Source: Paraburkholderia oxyphila NBRC 105797
GTDB taxonomy: Bacteria; Pseudomonadota; Gammaproteobacteria; Burkholderiales; Burkholderiaceae
Direction of reading: 5' to 3'
Length of the DNA stretch: 64,000 nt
NCBI RefSeq assembly: GCF_000685075.1
Contig: NZ_BAYD01000014.1
Coordinates: 62,001-126,000, forward strand
The translations under genes and the position numbers were made by a program. The notes under the pieces are model-generated. The model saw only the letters and a list, made by a program, of their open reading frames with translations. It did not search any database and was not told the origin of the DNA. This document shows positions 1 to 9,109 of the stretch, one piece after another. The stretch's first letter is position 1. Every line of letters starts with the position of its first letter.

Positions 1-835
1 ACAGCTTGATGGTGTCCATCGTGGCCATTGCAAGGCCCGCGCCGTTCACGAGACAGCCGATGTTGCCGTCGAGCGAGATGTACGCGAGGTCGAACTTCGA
101 GGCTTCGACTTCAGCCGGATCTTCTTCGTCGAGGTCGCGGTAAGCGACGATTTCCGGGTGGCGGAACAGCGCGTTCGAGTCGAAGTTGAACTTCGCGTCG
201 AGTGCGATGACCTTGCCGTCGCCCGTGACGTTCAGCGGGTTGATTTCTGCCAGCGACGCGTCGGTTTCCCAGAATGCCTTGTACAGGCCTTGCAGGATCG
301 CGCGGGCTTGCGGAATCGAAGCAGCCGGCACGCCGATCTTCGCGGCGAGGTCGTCGGCCTGAGCGTCGAGCAGACCCGTCGACGGCTCGACGATGACCTT
401 GTGAATCAGTTCCGGATGCTTTTCCGCAACTTCTTCGATGTCCATGCCGCCTTCGCTCGAACCCATCAGAACGATCTTTTGCGACACGCGATCGACGACG
501 AGGCTGACATACAGTTCCTGCTTGATGTCAGCGCCTTCTTCGATCAGCAGACGATTGACCTTCTGGCCTTCCGGACCGGTCTGGTGCGTGACGAGCTGCA
601 TGCCGAGGATCTGGCTCGCGTATTCGCGCACTTGATCCAGCGACTTCGCCACCTTCACGCCGCCGCCCTTGCCGCGACCGCCCGCGTGAATCTGCGCCTT
701 GACGACCCACACCGGGCCGCCCAGCTCTTGAGCGGCCTTGACCGCGTCATCCACCGAAAACACCGGGATGCCGCGCGGGACGGCGACTCCGAATTTCCGC
801 AGGATTTCCTTACCCTGGTACTCGTGAATCTTCAT
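1..835 (-). CDS. sucC: Succinyl-CoA synthetase (ADP-forming) beta subunit, partial
   Basis: Beta subunit of the TCA-cycle enzyme that interconverts succinyl-CoA and succinate with ATP formation. The product begins [17 protein letters not shown], the typical SucC N-terminus leading into the ATP-grasp fold; about 278 codons are present and the 3' end lies outside the window. The start ATG (833-835 on the minus strand) has an AAGGA ribosome binding site seven bases upstream. Its partner sucD is expected just beyond the window edge. It is the last gene seen in the minus-strand run recA, recX, DUF2889, sucC, an order I know from Burkholderia. Confidence 0.95.
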   Translation of the reverse strand, partial: MKIHEYQGKEILRKFGVAVPRGIPVFSVDDAVKAAQELGGPVWVVKAQIHAGGRGKGGGVKVAKSLDQVREYASQILGMQLVTHQTGPEGQKVNRLLIEEGADIKQELYVSLVVDRVSQKIVLMGSSEGGMDIEEVAEKHPELIHKVIVEPSTGLLDAQADDLAAKIGVPAASIPQARAILQGLYKAFWETDASLAEINPLNVTGDGKVIALDAKFNFDSNALFRHPEIVAYRDLDEEDPAEVEASKFDLAYISLDGNIGCLVNGAGLAMATMDTIKL

Positions 836-885
836 GCGTGATTCCTTCAGTCTGAGAGTTGGAGTGAACTTCGATTCCGCTGTTG

Positions 886-1578
886 TTATTCATGCGCGAG
901 AACGTCGGCCTTGCCCTCCTGGCTCGGGCCTGGGTTGTCGCGCACGCTGGCGGTTTCCGCACCACGCTCTATTGAACGCGGCGCATGGCCATACCAGCGC
1001 GGATAAAACTGCTTGACCGCCTCGCCGTCGAACCGCAGCGCGTGGCAGCGGCCGAGCTGGAAAGGCGGCTTTTCGCCGGCGGCTGCGCCGTCGGCAGTCT
1101 TGCCAGATTCCGGTCCGGACGCTTCGCCCGGCATTGCGTTCGATGTATCCCACACTGCTCCAACGAACGCCTGGATCGCGACAGTCGGCAACACGCCCAA
1201 CATTTCGGTGAGGTGCGTGCAACCGGCCGTGCCGGCGAGGAGCCGGCCCGCTTCGCGGCGGAAATTCTGGAGGAGATTGAGCCCGATAAGGGCCCGATAG
1301 GCGGGATTGGCGTTCTGGCACTGACCGTCATAAGGCACCCAGTCGGACGACGCTTCTGCGTCGACGACGTTGAGCTTGCGATCGATCGTGATGCGGAGCC
1401 AGAGTTCATGGATCGGCAAACCGTTGGGCCGGACACCGGCGGCGAGCGGCACGTCGCGTGGCTTATGGTCGGTCAGACACGCGTCGATGTCCCATAGACC
1501 GTCTTCGCGCTCATAGGCGACTGCCCGGATAGCGCGCTGATGACGCAACTGGCGAGGCGCTGGCGAAGAAAGCGGCAT
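886..1578 (-). CDS. DUF2889 domain protein
   Basis: A 230-residue protein of unknown biochemical role. It carries the features of the DUF2889 family: an N-terminal [24 protein letters not shown] segment, a DxK/P motif, and a segment around residues 65-130 with the Cys in CTHL and the preceding [11 protein letters not shown] helix. It contains no signal peptide or membrane segment. It sits between recX and sucC on the same strand, as in related Burkholderia genomes, but the spacing (50 to 120 bases on each side) does not prove co-transcription. The C-terminal 40 residues are low-complexity and weakly conserved in appearance. Confidence 0.8.
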   Translation of the reverse strand: MPLSSPAPRQLRHQRAIRAVAYEREDGLWDIDACLTDHKPRDVPLAAGVRPNGLPIHELWLRITIDRKLNVVDAEASSDWVPYDGQCQNANPAYRALIGLNLLQNFRREAGRLLAGTAGCTHLTEMLGVLPTVAIQAFVGAVWDTSNAMPGEASGPESGKTADGAAAGEKPPFQLGRCHALRFDGEAVKQFYPRWYGHAPRSIERGAETASVRDNPGPSQEGKADVLAHE

Positions 1579-1697
1579 GCTAGAGGTAAGACCGGACAGG
1601 AAAACCTCTGGATTTTAGCATACCGGGTATTTGAGACAGCGGCGAACCCACAGCGCCCAGCGGGACATGGCCGCAAGCGATTTTTGAGCCAGCCGAA

Positions 1698-2708
1698 TCA
1701 GTTTTCCGGCCACTCGCCATCGAAGCTGTCTTCCATGCCCTTCAAAATCTTGCCGATGATCGACATCGAAAAGCCGCGCGCGGCCAGAAAGCGGGCCTGA
1801 CGGGCACGCTCGGCTGGCGTCTCGGGTAGCTGGCCGTACTTCTTCTGCCAGACGGCGCGGGCACGCGCGAGCTCGGTCTCGCGCAACTGCGCGTTCACTT
1901 CTTCGATGAGCGCGTCGCCCACGGCATGACGCTTGAGCTCGCTGACGATGCGCCCCGCCCCCACGCGCGCGGCGCGGCGATACACGACGCTTTCCGCAAA
2001 GCGGGCGTCGGAGAGCCAGCCTTCGCGTTCGAGCGCGTCGAGCAGCGCTTCGAGTTCGTCGGCGTTTTCGGTGTAGGGCATGAGCTTGCGCGAAAGCTCC
2101 GCGCGGCTGTATTCGCGGCGCGAGAGATAGCCGAGCGCACGCCCCTTGAGCGAGCGCTCGGGACGCTGCTTGCTTGATGCCTCGTTCTTGCGAGCGTTGC
2201 GCGACATGCGCGAGGTGGAGCTGCGCTCGAAGCGGTCGGCTTCCGGCGCCGGGGGTTCGTGGTGCGCTTCGTGGTGCGCTTCGTGGTGCGCTTCGTGGTG
2301 CGCTTCGTGGTGCGCTTCGTGGTGCGCTTCGTGGTGCGCTTCGTGGTGCGCTTCGTGGTGCGCTTCGTGGTGCGCTTCGTGGTGCGCGTCGTGCTGCGAT
2401 TCGTGTGGTGCTTCGGATGACCCCGCTGCGGACGCATCGAAAAATGCCTCGAACGGCACTTCGAATACCGCCCCGCCTTCGTCGTCCAGATCGTGGGGGG
2501 TTGAATGCGCAAAGCCGCGAGCGCCCGCATGGGCGTCGCGGCTTGGTGTGTCGGTGCGCTGCGTGTCGGTGCGCGCGGGAGCGCGGCGCGTGGCGCGCCG
2601 CGCCTCACGCGGGTGTTCCGCCTCGTCTGAAGCGGGAGAAGGCGCCGCGGATGTTGCCGCAGGACTGGCCACATCATGCGGCACCGAGGCGGACCCACCC
2701 TTGCGCAT
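1698..2708 (-). CDS. recX: Regulatory protein RecX with long His-rich N-terminal extension
   Basis: RecX binds RecA filaments and limits recombinase activity. The last 165 residues are an ordinary RecX: GRALGYLSRREYSRAELSRKL, a helical-repeat body, and an ending WP. Ahead of it lies about 165 residues rich in Ala, His, Arg and Glu, including ten perfect copies of EAHH encoded by a 12-bp repeat. The long form starts at ATG 2708 (or GTG 2711); a shorter form could start at the in-frame ATG at 2207, which would give a normal 169-residue RecX, but neither start has a good ribosome binding site. It lies 50 bases downstream of recA, so it is probably expressed with the SOS response. Confidence 0.9.
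   Translation of the reverse strand: MRKGGSASVPHDVASPAATSAAPSPASDEAEHPREARRATRRAPARTDTQRTDTPSRDAHAGARGFAHSTPHDLDDEGGAVFEVPFEAFFDASAAGSSEAPHESQHDAHHEAHHEAHHEAHHEAHHEAHHEAHHEAHHEAHHEAHHEAHHEPPAPEADRFERSSTSRMSRNARKNEASSKQRPERSLKGRALGYLSRREYSRAELSRKLMPYTENADELEALLDALEREGWLSDARFAESVVYRRAARVGAGRIVSELKRHAVGDALIEEVNAQLRETELARARAVWQKKYGQLPETPAERARQARFLAARGFSMSIIGKILKGMEDSFDGEWPEN
2257..2376. repeat. 12-bp tandem repeat inside recX (10 perfect copies)
   Basis: Ten identical head-to-tail copies of the 12-mer TCGTGGTGCGCT, followed at 2377-2412 by three degenerate copies. On the coding (minus) strand each unit encodes the tetrapeptide Glu-Ala-His-His. The unit length is a multiple of three, so copy-number change would lengthen or shorten the protein without shifting the frame. 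Confidence 0.97.
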
Positions 2709-2758
2709 CACGGTAGTGCTGACTCTCTGGTGCCGATTTCAGAACTCAACTTCGGGAC

Positions 2759-3838
<1,080 letters not shown>

Positions 3839-3929
3839 GAATCGTCCTTTGCTATGATGAACGGCGTCTGGTGACGAGGCGTGCGTGCCGCTGGTGACAA
3901 ACCCCGGGCACATACGCGTGAACGCAGAC

Positions 3930-3958
3930 ACTGTATAAAAAAACAGTAGTTTTGGCAA
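3930..3958 (-). promoter_or_regulatory. Predicted sigma-70 promoter of recA
   Basis: On the minus strand TTGCCA (3953-3958) and TACAGT (3930-3935) are separated by 17 bases. The -35 is five of six to consensus and the -10 four of six. A TATACA alternative for the -10 lies two bases closer. The LexA box covers the spacer and -10. Confidence 0.6.
3931..3946 (-). promoter_or_regulatory. LexA (SOS) box of recA
   Basis: The sequence CTGTATAAAAAAACAG matches the CTGT-N8-ACAG LexA consensus exactly, with the flanking A and T also symmetrical. It lies 93 bases upstream of the recA start and overlaps the putative -10 region and spacer, as expected for a repressor site. Confidence 0.9.
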
Positions 3959-4123
3959 GCGTGTTTTCATCAAACCTGCGTGCCGAAACCGCGAATTTTC
4001 GGAGACCGCCGCCCGACGCTCACCGGGCTCGCCCCCTGCCGGGAGCGCTGCGCGCAAACGCGAAGCGCAAAACGTGCAGCCAAACGCGGGCTTCAAAGCG
4101 CTTCGTTGGCGACGCTGGCGCAC

Positions 4124-4930
4124 ATGCGAATTCTCATTGCCGAAGACGACAGCATACTCGCGGACGGCCTCGTCCGATCACTCCGCCAGTCGGGCTATGC
4201 CGTCGATCACGTGCGTCACGGCGTGGATGCCGATACAGCGCTGTCGATGCAGTCGTTCGACCTCCTGATCCTCGATCTGGGCCTGCCGAAAATGCCGGGC
4301 CTCGAAGTGCTGCGCCGCTTGCGCGCGCGCAATTCCACCCTCCCCGTCCTGATCCTCACCGCCGCCGACAGCGTGGACGAACGCGTGAAAGGCCTCGACC
4401 TCGGCGCCGACGACTACATGGCCAAGCCCTTCGCGCTCAACGAGCTCGAGGCGCGCGTGCGTGCGCTCACGCGGCGCGGCGCGGGCGGCGGCCCCACGGT
4501 CGTGCGCCATGGCGCGCTCGCGTTCGACCAGGTCGGCCGCGTGGCGCGCATCAACGACCAGGTGCTCGATTTGTCGGCGCGCGAGCTCGGTGTGCTCGAA
4601 GTGCTGCTGCAGCGGCTCGGCCGGCTCGTCTCGAAGGAGCAGCTCGTCGATCATCTGTGCGAATGGGGCGAGGAAGTGAGCAACAACGCCATCGAGGTCT
4701 ATGTGCACCGGCTGCGCAAGAAGCTCGAAACGGGCGGCGTGCGCATCGTGACCGTGCGCGGGCTCGGGTACTGCCTCGAAAAAGAGGCGAATCCGGCGAA
4801 CGCGCCTGTGAACGCACCGGCAGCGGCCACGGAAAATTCCGCAGCGGCGGCGCGCACCGATACGCCAGGCGCCAATGTCCCGGGCGACGCCGCGCCACCC
4901 GCCATGCCGGCCAGCCACTACTACAAATAG
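4124..4930 (+). CDS. OmpR-family response regulator (TctD/QseB-like)
   Basis: Transcriptional regulator of a two-component pair. Residues 1-115 form a receiver domain with the acidic pair D8-D9, phospho-acceptor D51 and K101; residues 125-230 form the winged-helix DNA-binding domain ending at the RGLGYCLE strand. A 35-residue Ala/Pro-rich tail follows and is probably unstructured. The start is MRILIAEDD at 4124; the open frame extends upstream to 3980 but that part is not conserved in kind. The histidine kinase gene begins 12 bases after the stop, so the two are co-transcribed. The sequence alone does not show the signal sensed; the TctD resemblance suggests di- or tricarboxylates. Confidence 0.9.
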   Translation: MRILIAEDDSILADGLVRSLRQSGYAVDHVRHGVDADTALSMQSFDLLILDLGLPKMPGLEVLRRLRARNSTLPVLILTAADSVDERVKGLDLGADDYMAKPFALNELEARVRALTRRGAGGGPTVVRHGALAFDQVGRVARINDQVLDLSARELGVLEVLLQRLGRLVSKEQLVDHLCEWGEEVSNNAIEVYVHRLRKKLETGGVRIVTVRGLGYCLEKEANPANAPVNAPAAATENSAAAARTDTPGANVPGDAAPPAMPASHYYK

Positions 4931-4942
4931 CCAGGCGCAACG

Positions 4943-6565
4943 ATGGCCGAGCCCGCTCCCGCCGCACGCCCTGCGCCGGCCACGTCCGGCGCCTCGCCAA
5001 GGTCCGCAGGCGAGGCCGGCGCGCTCGACGACGAGGCGCGCGACGCCCGCTACGCCAACCCCTTCGCCCCACCCGACGAAGCCGAAGCCGCCGCGGCGCG
5101 CCCGCGCTCGCTGTTCGGCGAGATCCTCGACTGGATGCTCGCGCCGCTGCTGCTGCTCTGGCCGATGAGCATCGCGGTGACCTATCTTGTCGCCAAGTCG
5201 ATCGCCAACGGTCCGTTCGACCGCGCGCTCGAAACCGACGCCTACGTGCTCGCGCGCCAGATCCATCCGGTCAACGGCGTGGCGGAGCTGACGCTGCCCG
5301 ACTCCACGCGCGATTTCCTGCGCGCCGACAACGTCGACAGCGTGTACTACCAGGTGCTCGGCAGCCGCGGCGAGCTGGTGGGCGGCGACCGCGAGATGCC
5401 GCTGCCGCGCGACGACGACCGCCCGCCCGCCGGCCTCGTGGAGTTCCGCGACGACATGCTGCACGGCATCGACATCCGGGTGGCCTATACGACAGTCGAG
5501 CTGCCGAATCTGGCGGGCTCGCAACCCGTGCTCGTGCAGGTGGCCGAGACGCTCGACAAGCGCCGCACGCTCGCCAACGACATCATCAAGGGCGTGATCC
5601 TGCCGCAGTTCGTGATCCTGCCGCTCGCGATCCTGCTGGTCTGGTTCGGGCTCTCGCGGGGCCTCGCGCCCTTGCACGCGCTGCAGTCGAACATCCGCAT
5701 GCGCCGCCCCGACGACCTCTCGCCGCTCGAAGCGCGCCGCGCTCCGCCCGAGATCGAGCCACTCGTCACGTCGTTCAACGACCTGCTCACGCGCCTCGAA
5801 CAGAACATGCAGCTGCAAAAGCGTTTTATCGCCGATGCCGCCCACCAGATGAAGACGCCGCTCGCGGGCCTGCGCACCCAGGCCGAGCTTGCACTGCGCC
5901 AGGACGCGCCCGCCGAAGTGCACCGCTCGCTCGAGCAGATCGCGACGAGCTCCGAGCACGCCGCGCGGCTCGTCACGCAACTGCTCGCGCTCGCGCGCGC
6001 CGAGAACCGCATGACGGGGCAAATCTTCATCCCCGTCGACATCGCCGACGTGGCCCGGCACGCGGTGCGCGACTGGGTGCAGCCCGCGCTCGCCAAGCAA
6101 ATGGACCTGGGCTACGAAGGCCCCGAGCAAGATTCGCACGACAACTACGATGAGAGCGGCGACCACGCCGCGCAGAACCGCGTGGCGCCGGTGCAAGTCG
6201 ATGGCAACCCCGTGATGCTGCGCGAGATGCTCTCGAACCTGATCGACAACGCGATCCGCTACACGCCCGCCGGCGGCCGCATCACGGTGCGCGTGCGGCC
6301 CGAGCCCATGGCGCACGTGGTGCATCTGGAGGTGGAGGACACCGGCATCGGCATTCCCGCGGCCGAGCGCGAGCGCGTGCTCGAACGCTTCTATCGCATC
6401 CTCGGGCGCGACGGCGAGGGCAGCGGCCTCGGACTCGCGATCGTGCGCGAGATCGCGACGATGCACGGCGGCACGCTCGCCATCGAGGACAACGTCTACC
6501 AGCTCGAACCGCGTCTTGCCGGCACGCTGGTGCGCGTGACGCTGCGTCTGCGCGGCGCAAGCTGA
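4943..6565 (+). CDS. Sensor histidine kinase (TctE-like)
   Basis: Inner-membrane kinase, partner of the adjacent response regulator. A long cytoplasmic N-terminus (about 60 residues) precedes membrane segment 1 (about 63-84); a periplasmic domain of about 130 residues of the 2CSK_N type follows; membrane segment 2 is near 214-236. The dimerisation helix carries the phospho-accepting H301 in the context DAAHQMKTPL, and the ATPase domain shows the N box (NLIDNAIRYT), G1 (DTGIGIP) and G2 (GSGLGLAIV). A short acidic insertion (DSHDNYDESGD) separates the HisKA helices from the ATPase domain. The next gene downstream on the strand is an MHS transporter, a plausible target. Confidence 0.9.
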   Translation: MAEPAPAARPAPATSGASPRSAGEAGALDDEARDARYANPFAPPDEAEAAAARPRSLFGEILDWMLAPLLLLWPMSIAVTYLVAKSIANGPFDRALETDAYVLARQIHPVNGVAELTLPDSTRDFLRADNVDSVYYQVLGSRGELVGGDREMPLPRDDDRPPAGLVEFRDDMLHGIDIRVAYTTVELPNLAGSQPVLVQVAETLDKRRTLANDIIKGVILPQFVILPLAILLVWFGLSRGLAPLHALQSNIRMRRPDDLSPLEARRAPPEIEPLVTSFNDLLTRLEQNMQLQKRFIADAAHQMKTPLAGLRTQAELALRQDAPAEVHRSLEQIATSSEHAARLVTQLLALARAENRMTGQIFIPVDIADVARHAVRDWVQPALAKQMDLGYEGPEQDSHDNYDESGDHAAQNRVAPVQVDGNPVMLREMLSNLIDNAIRYTPAGGRITVRVRPEPMAHVVHLEVEDTGIGIPAAERERVLERFYRILGRDGEGSGLGLAIVREIATMHGGTLAIEDNVYQLEPRLAGTLVRVTLRLRGAS

Positions 6566-6859
6566 CGCCAGCCGGTCGAAACTGACGGCAAAGCGGCCAG
6601 AAATGGGGATGGGACTTACCCTTAGCGCGCGCCCACCCAGCCCGCATGAACCCGTCAGATAGAGACAGATGACCGAATGTTAACCACTGTCCGCTGTTAA
6701 TTTCCAGAAATTAGCGAATCATCGAACGTCGGGAACACGTCTCAAAAAAGCCCCTCCGCCGTCAGAACCCCGTAAGTTTCCATTCCAATAATGCTTCGCA
6801 GGACCGCCTCTCGGGCGGCCCCGACCAGCACGTCGGCATATCAAAAAATGGAGACACAT
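6566..6859. other. Intergenic region before the MHS transporter
   Basis: Noncoding 294 bases between the kinase and transporter genes. It contains two direct TGTTAA hexamers (6678-6683 and 6695-6700) in an AT-richer stretch that could be a response-regulator site; no clear terminator was found. The presence of a separate regulatory region suggests the transporter has its own promoter. Confidence 0.4.
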
Positions 6860-8518
6860 ATGGCAACCGTTGGCGGACAAGTCTCACACACGCCGATGAC
6901 CAGCGACGAAAAACGCGTGATCTTCGCGTCGTCGCTAGGCACGGTGTTCGAGTGGTACGACTTCTACCTGGCCGGCTCGCTCGCGGCCTACATCAGCAAG
7001 AGCTTCTTCTCCGGCGTGAACCCCACTGCGGGCTTCATCTTCACGTTGCTCGGCTTTGCGGCGGGCTTCGCGGTGCGGCCGTTCGGCGCGATCGTGTTCG
7101 GGCGCCTCGGCGACCTCGTGGGCCGCAAGCATACGTTCCTCGTCACCATCGTCATCATGGGCCTGTCCACCTTCGTGGTGGGCTTCCTGCCGGGCTACGC
7201 GTCGATCGGCATTGCCGCGCCCGTGATCTTCATCGGCATGCGCCTCTTGCAGGGTCTCGCGCTTGGCGGCGAGTACGGCGGCGCGGCCACCTACGTGGCC
7301 GAGCATGCGCCGCCCGGACGCCGCGGCTTCTACACCTCGTGGATCCAGACCACGGCAACGCTCGGCCTGTTCCTCTCGCTGCTCGTGATCCTCGGCGTGC
7401 GCACGACGGTGGGCGAAGAGCAGTTCGGCGCGTGGGCATGGCGCATTCCGTTCGTCGCATCGATCCTGCTGCTCGCGGTCTCGGTGTGGATCCGGCTGCA
7501 ACTCGACGAGTCGCCGGCCTTCAAGCGCATCAAGGCCGAGGGCAAGGTCTCGAAGGCGCCGCTCTCCGAAGCGTTCGGCCAATGGAACAACCTCAAGGTC
7601 GTGATCCTCGCGCTGATCGGCGTGACGGCGGGCCAGGCCGTGGTCTGGTACACGGGCCAGTTCTACGCGCTGTTCTTCCTCACGCAGACGCTCAAAGTGG
7701 ACGGCGCGAGCGCCAACATCCTGATTGCGCTGGCGCTCCTGATCGGCACGCCGTTCTTCCTGTTCTTCGGCGCGCTCTCGGACAAGATCGGCCGCAAGCC
7801 CATCATAATGGCCGGCTGCCTGATCGCCGCGCTCGCCTACTTCCCGCTCTTCAAGGCGCTCACGCACTTCGCGAACCCGGCGCTCGAAGCCGCAACGGCC
7901 CGCGCGCCGATCGTGGTGATCGCGAACCCGGACGAATGCTCGTTCCAGTTCAACCCGGTGGGCACCTCGAAGTTCACGAGTTCGTGTGACATCGCCAAAA
8001 GCGCGCTCTCGAAGGCGGGCCTGAACTACTCGAACGTGGCCGCGCCGGCGGGCACGCTCGCGCAGATCAAGGTGGGCGACACGACCATCGATACGTTCGA
8101 CGGCAAGGCGCCTGGCGCGAAGGAGGCGGGGGCAACGTTCGAGAAGACGCTCTCGGGTGCGCTGAAATCGGCGGGCTATCCGCACAAGGCCGACCCGGCG
8201 CAGCTCAACTGGCCGATGACCGTGGTGATCCTGACCATCCTCGTGATCTTCGTGACGATGGTGTACGGGCCGATCGCGGCGATGCTCGTGGAGATGTTCC
8301 CGACGCGCATCCGCTATACGTCGATGTCGCTGCCCTATCACATCGGCAACGGCTGGTTCGGCGGCTTCCTGCCGGCGACGGCCTTCGCGATCGTGGCGGC
8401 CAAGGGCGATATCTACTCGGGGCTCTGGTATCCGATCATCATCGCGCTCGCAACCTTCGTGATCGGCATGCTGTTCGTGAAGGAAACCAAGGACTCGGAT
8501 ATCTACGCGCAGGATTGA
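6860..8518 (+). CDS. MFS transporter, metabolite:H+ symporter (MHS) family
   Basis: Inner-membrane symporter of 552 residues. The N-terminal half has the MHS signature FEWYDFYLAG, the loop 2-3 motif GRLGDLVGRKHT and the GGEYGGAATYVAE motif. The C-terminal half contains an insertion of about 110 mainly hydrophilic residues, with two Cys, between predicted helices 9 and 10, which most MHS members lack. The start is at MATVGG, with GGAGA five bases upstream; an open frame starting at 6791 is unlikely. The substrate is not evident; MHS members carry dicarboxylates, shikimate, proline/betaine or citrate. It follows the two-component genes on the same strand. Confidence 0.88.
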   Translation: MATVGGQVSHTPMTSDEKRVIFASSLGTVFEWYDFYLAGSLAAYISKSFFSGVNPTAGFIFTLLGFAAGFAVRPFGAIVFGRLGDLVGRKHTFLVTIVIMGLSTFVVGFLPGYASIGIAAPVIFIGMRLLQGLALGGEYGGAATYVAEHAPPGRRGFYTSWIQTTATLGLFLSLLVILGVRTTVGEEQFGAWAWRIPFVASILLLAVSVWIRLQLDESPAFKRIKAEGKVSKAPLSEAFGQWNNLKVVILALIGVTAGQAVVWYTGQFYALFFLTQTLKVDGASANILIALALLIGTPFFLFFGALSDKIGRKPIIMAGCLIAALAYFPLFKALTHFANPALEAATARAPIVVIANPDECSFQFNPVGTSKFTSSCDIAKSALSKAGLNYSNVAAPAGTLAQIKVGDTTIDTFDGKAPGAKEAGATFEKTLSGALKSAGYPHKADPAQLNWPMTVVILTILVIFVTMVYGPIAAMLVEMFPTRIRYTSMSLPYHIGNGWFGGFLPATAFAIVAAKGDIYSGLWYPIIIALATFVIGMLFVKETKDSDIYAQD

Positions 8519-8623
8519 TGCGTTTGTGTTTGTCGTTCTCCGCCGGGTGGGGCCTCTGGCTTTGAGTTTTGCCATGCCTCGCCGGTGGGTTCGGAGAATC
8601 TTGAAAAAAGATGGCGATGGGGG

Positions 8624-8652
8624 TTGACAGCCTCCGGGCGCATTGTCATAAT
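8624..8652 (+). promoter_or_regulatory. Sigma-70 promoter of tRNA-Met
   Basis: TTGACA at 8624-8629, a 17-base spacer, and CATAAT at 8647-8652, ending 11 bases before the tRNA. The -35 is a perfect consensus and the -10 is five of six. Confidence 0.85.
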
Positions 8653-8663
8653 TCGTCTTCTTC

Positions 8664-8740
<77 letters not shown>

Positions 8741-8747
8741 AATGTGG

Positions 8748-8781
8748 AAGCCCGGTAGATCTTTGATCTACCGGGCTTTTT
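8748..8781 (+). terminator. Intrinsic terminator of tRNA-Met
   Basis: A perfect 14-bp stem, AAGCCCGGTAGATC with GATCTACCGGGCTT, and a TTT loop, followed by a T run. It starts seven bases after the tRNA CCA. Confidence 0.93.
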
Positions 8782-9109
8782 CATTTTCACTTCCGGATCG
8801 CCTGATTCGCCCTACAGCAAAGCTAGGTCGATCCGTCCGGATTGCAGCCACTCGCGCAAGCATCCGCCCCAATCCTCGACTCGCTTCAGCCCCACCGGCA
8901 TCCGCAAGCACCACCCTCGCGCGCTCCAGCAATCAGGCTGCCTCCACGAACCTGATTTACGCCTGTCTGACCGAGCGCATCCTCGGCCTGCCCAGCTCGT
9001 TCTGAGACGGAGCCATCATCACGGTGCGACCGCTACCGATCGTTGGGCGGCAAGCATGCCCCGCCGGTGCGTGACCTCCGGCGACACACCAATAAAAGGA
9101 GACCAGTCC
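8782..9109. other. Degenerate region after tRNA-Met, with possible gene remnants
   Basis: No intact gene. An 11-bp copy of the tRNA 3' end (CCTGATTCGCC, 8801-8811) lies 20 bases after the terminator. On the minus strand 8812-8920 can be read as a segment resembling the co-inducer domain of LysR-type regulators, ending in a stop. On the plus strand 8937-9005 ends in an open frame that I do not recognise. The region looks like debris at the edge of an acquired block. Confidence 0.4.
8812..8920 (-). pseudogene. Possible remnant of a LysR-type regulator
   Basis: Read on the minus strand, this stretch encodes about 35 residues including RVEDWGGCLREWLQSGRIDLALL in sections REWLQSGRID and LALL, then a TAG stop. 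The pattern L-x-EWL-x-SGR-x-DLA-x-L is common in the effector domain of LysR regulators. No start codon or DNA-binding domain is present. A different frame of the same bases also looks partly coding, so this call is tentative. Confidence 0.25.

Noticed and set aside
2257..2412. 12-bp repeats considered as an origin iteron or CRISPR
   Set aside because: The unit is a multiple of three, in frame within recX, with no spacers, and no DnaA boxes or replication genes nearby.
4178..6466. Minus-strand open frame of 762 codons opposite the kinase
   Set aside because: Composition is the low-complexity Arg/His/Ala shadow of the coding strand; no fold or start signal.
6935..8575. Minus-strand open frame of 546 codons opposite the MHS transporter
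   Set aside because: Shadow of a membrane protein gene; almost entirely charged residues with no motif.
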